Part shown: one piece after another, positions 6,414-6,603 of the stretch
Layout: each line of letters starts with the position of its first letter
Numbering within the stretch: the first letter of the stretch is position 1
Assembly (NCBI GenBank): GCA_030673265.1
Contig: DAOVJK010000176.1
Coordinates: 1-6,603, forward strand
Length of the DNA stretch: 6,603 nt
Source: Pseudomonadota bacterium
GTDB taxonomy: Bacteria > Desulfobacterota > Desulfobulbia > Desulfobulbales > JAGXFP01
Reading direction: 5' to 3'
Translations under genes and position numbers: made by a program
Notes under the pieces: model-generated
What the model saw: the letters and a program-made list of their open reading frames with translations, nothing else
What the model was told of the DNA's origin: nothing
Databases searched by the model: none

Positions 6414-6502
6414 GAATAGATGACTAAAGGTAAAGCTCTTGGCTTCTCTTACCAGGTGTAATCGTTTCCCTTGCGACCACAACGGCAACGGCGACTATAC
6501 TT

Positions 6503-6532
6503 ATTACACTAAGAATTAGAGGCAAAGGTCAA
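6503..6532 (-). promoter_or_regulatory. Probable sigma-70-type promoter of the SUMF1-domain gene
   Basis: On the minus strand TTGACC (plus 6527-6532) and TGTAAT (plus 6503-6508) match the -35 and -10 consensus at 5 of 6 positions each (TTGACA, TATAAT), with an 18-bp spacer. Transcription would begin near 6496, giving a leader of about 95 nt before GTG 6401. A second -10-like hexamer TATAGT lies at plus 6494-6499 without a matching -35. The direct repeat CAAAGG (plus 6523-6528 and 6530-6535) overlaps the -35 element and could be a regulator site, but this is speculative. Confidence 0.5.
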
Positions 6533-6597
6533 AGGTTTTCCAAAGAATTTAAGTGCGTCAGTTAAAGATGTCCTGCTGATATCATAAGGATGTCCAG

Positions 6598-6603
6598 ATG
6601 AAA
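6598..6603 (+). CDS. Possible start of a divergent gene (first two codons only)
   Basis: The window ends in ATGAAA. AAGGA at 6586-6590 lies 7 bp upstream, which is ideal Shine-Dalgarno spacing, and Met-Lys is a common beginning, for example of a signal peptide. The nearby ATG at 6590 runs into a stop after three codons and is not a candidate. Only two codons are visible, so nothing can be said about the product and the call rests on the ribosome binding site alone. If real, the gene diverges from the SUMF1-domain gene and shares the roughly 200-bp region between them. Confidence 0.35.

Overview
The window looks like a piece of a Gram-negative, probably anaerobic or sulfur-metabolising bacterial chromosome. 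A Desulfobacterota-type organism is my best guess. This rests on family recognition (tandem antiporter-type subunits, TauE/SafE transporters, a secreted SUMF1-domain protein), not on any marker gene, so the taxonomy is inference.

Left two thirds (1-3825, + strand): the 3' end of an operon for a multisubunit membrane complex of the Mrp/complex I antiporter family. It holds the last 42 codons of one hydrophobic subunit, a complete 494-residue MrpD/NuoN-like subunit, a 41-residue single-helix protein, an 83-residue two-helix protein, and a 590-residue MrpD/NuoL-like subunit with an extended C-terminus. The genes are tightly packed: a 3-bp gap, near-overlap, and an 8-bp overlap. The operon closes at a convincing intrinsic terminator (3878-3910). 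Such subunits carry protons or Na+ across the cytoplasmic membrane; the partners that would show whether this is a pure antiporter or a redox-driven pump lie upstream of the window.

Middle (3989-5296, + strand): two adjacent TauE/SafE-family transporter genes 3 bp apart. The first is half-size (119 aa, one repeat). The second is full-size (314 aa, two repeats) with a hydrophilic insert between the halves. They probably form one translationally coupled unit and may export a sulfur-containing anion such as sulfite, but the substrate cannot be read from the sequence.

Right part (5297-6603): a 274-bp gap with inverted repeats and no credible gene, then a minus-strand gene for a secreted formylglycine-generating-enzyme-like (SUMF1 domain) protein. 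That protein lacks the catalytic cysteine pair. Its best start is an internal GTG with a strong ribosome binding site and a signal peptide directly after it, and a sigma-70-like promoter lies upstream. The last bases may be the start of a divergent plus-strand gene.

No RNA genes, CRISPR arrays, insertion sequences or attachment sites were recognised. The points most worth a second look are the two tiny membrane proteins inside the antiporter operon, the Lys-to-Asn change in the third antiporter-type subunit, and the one-and-a-half TauE arrangement.
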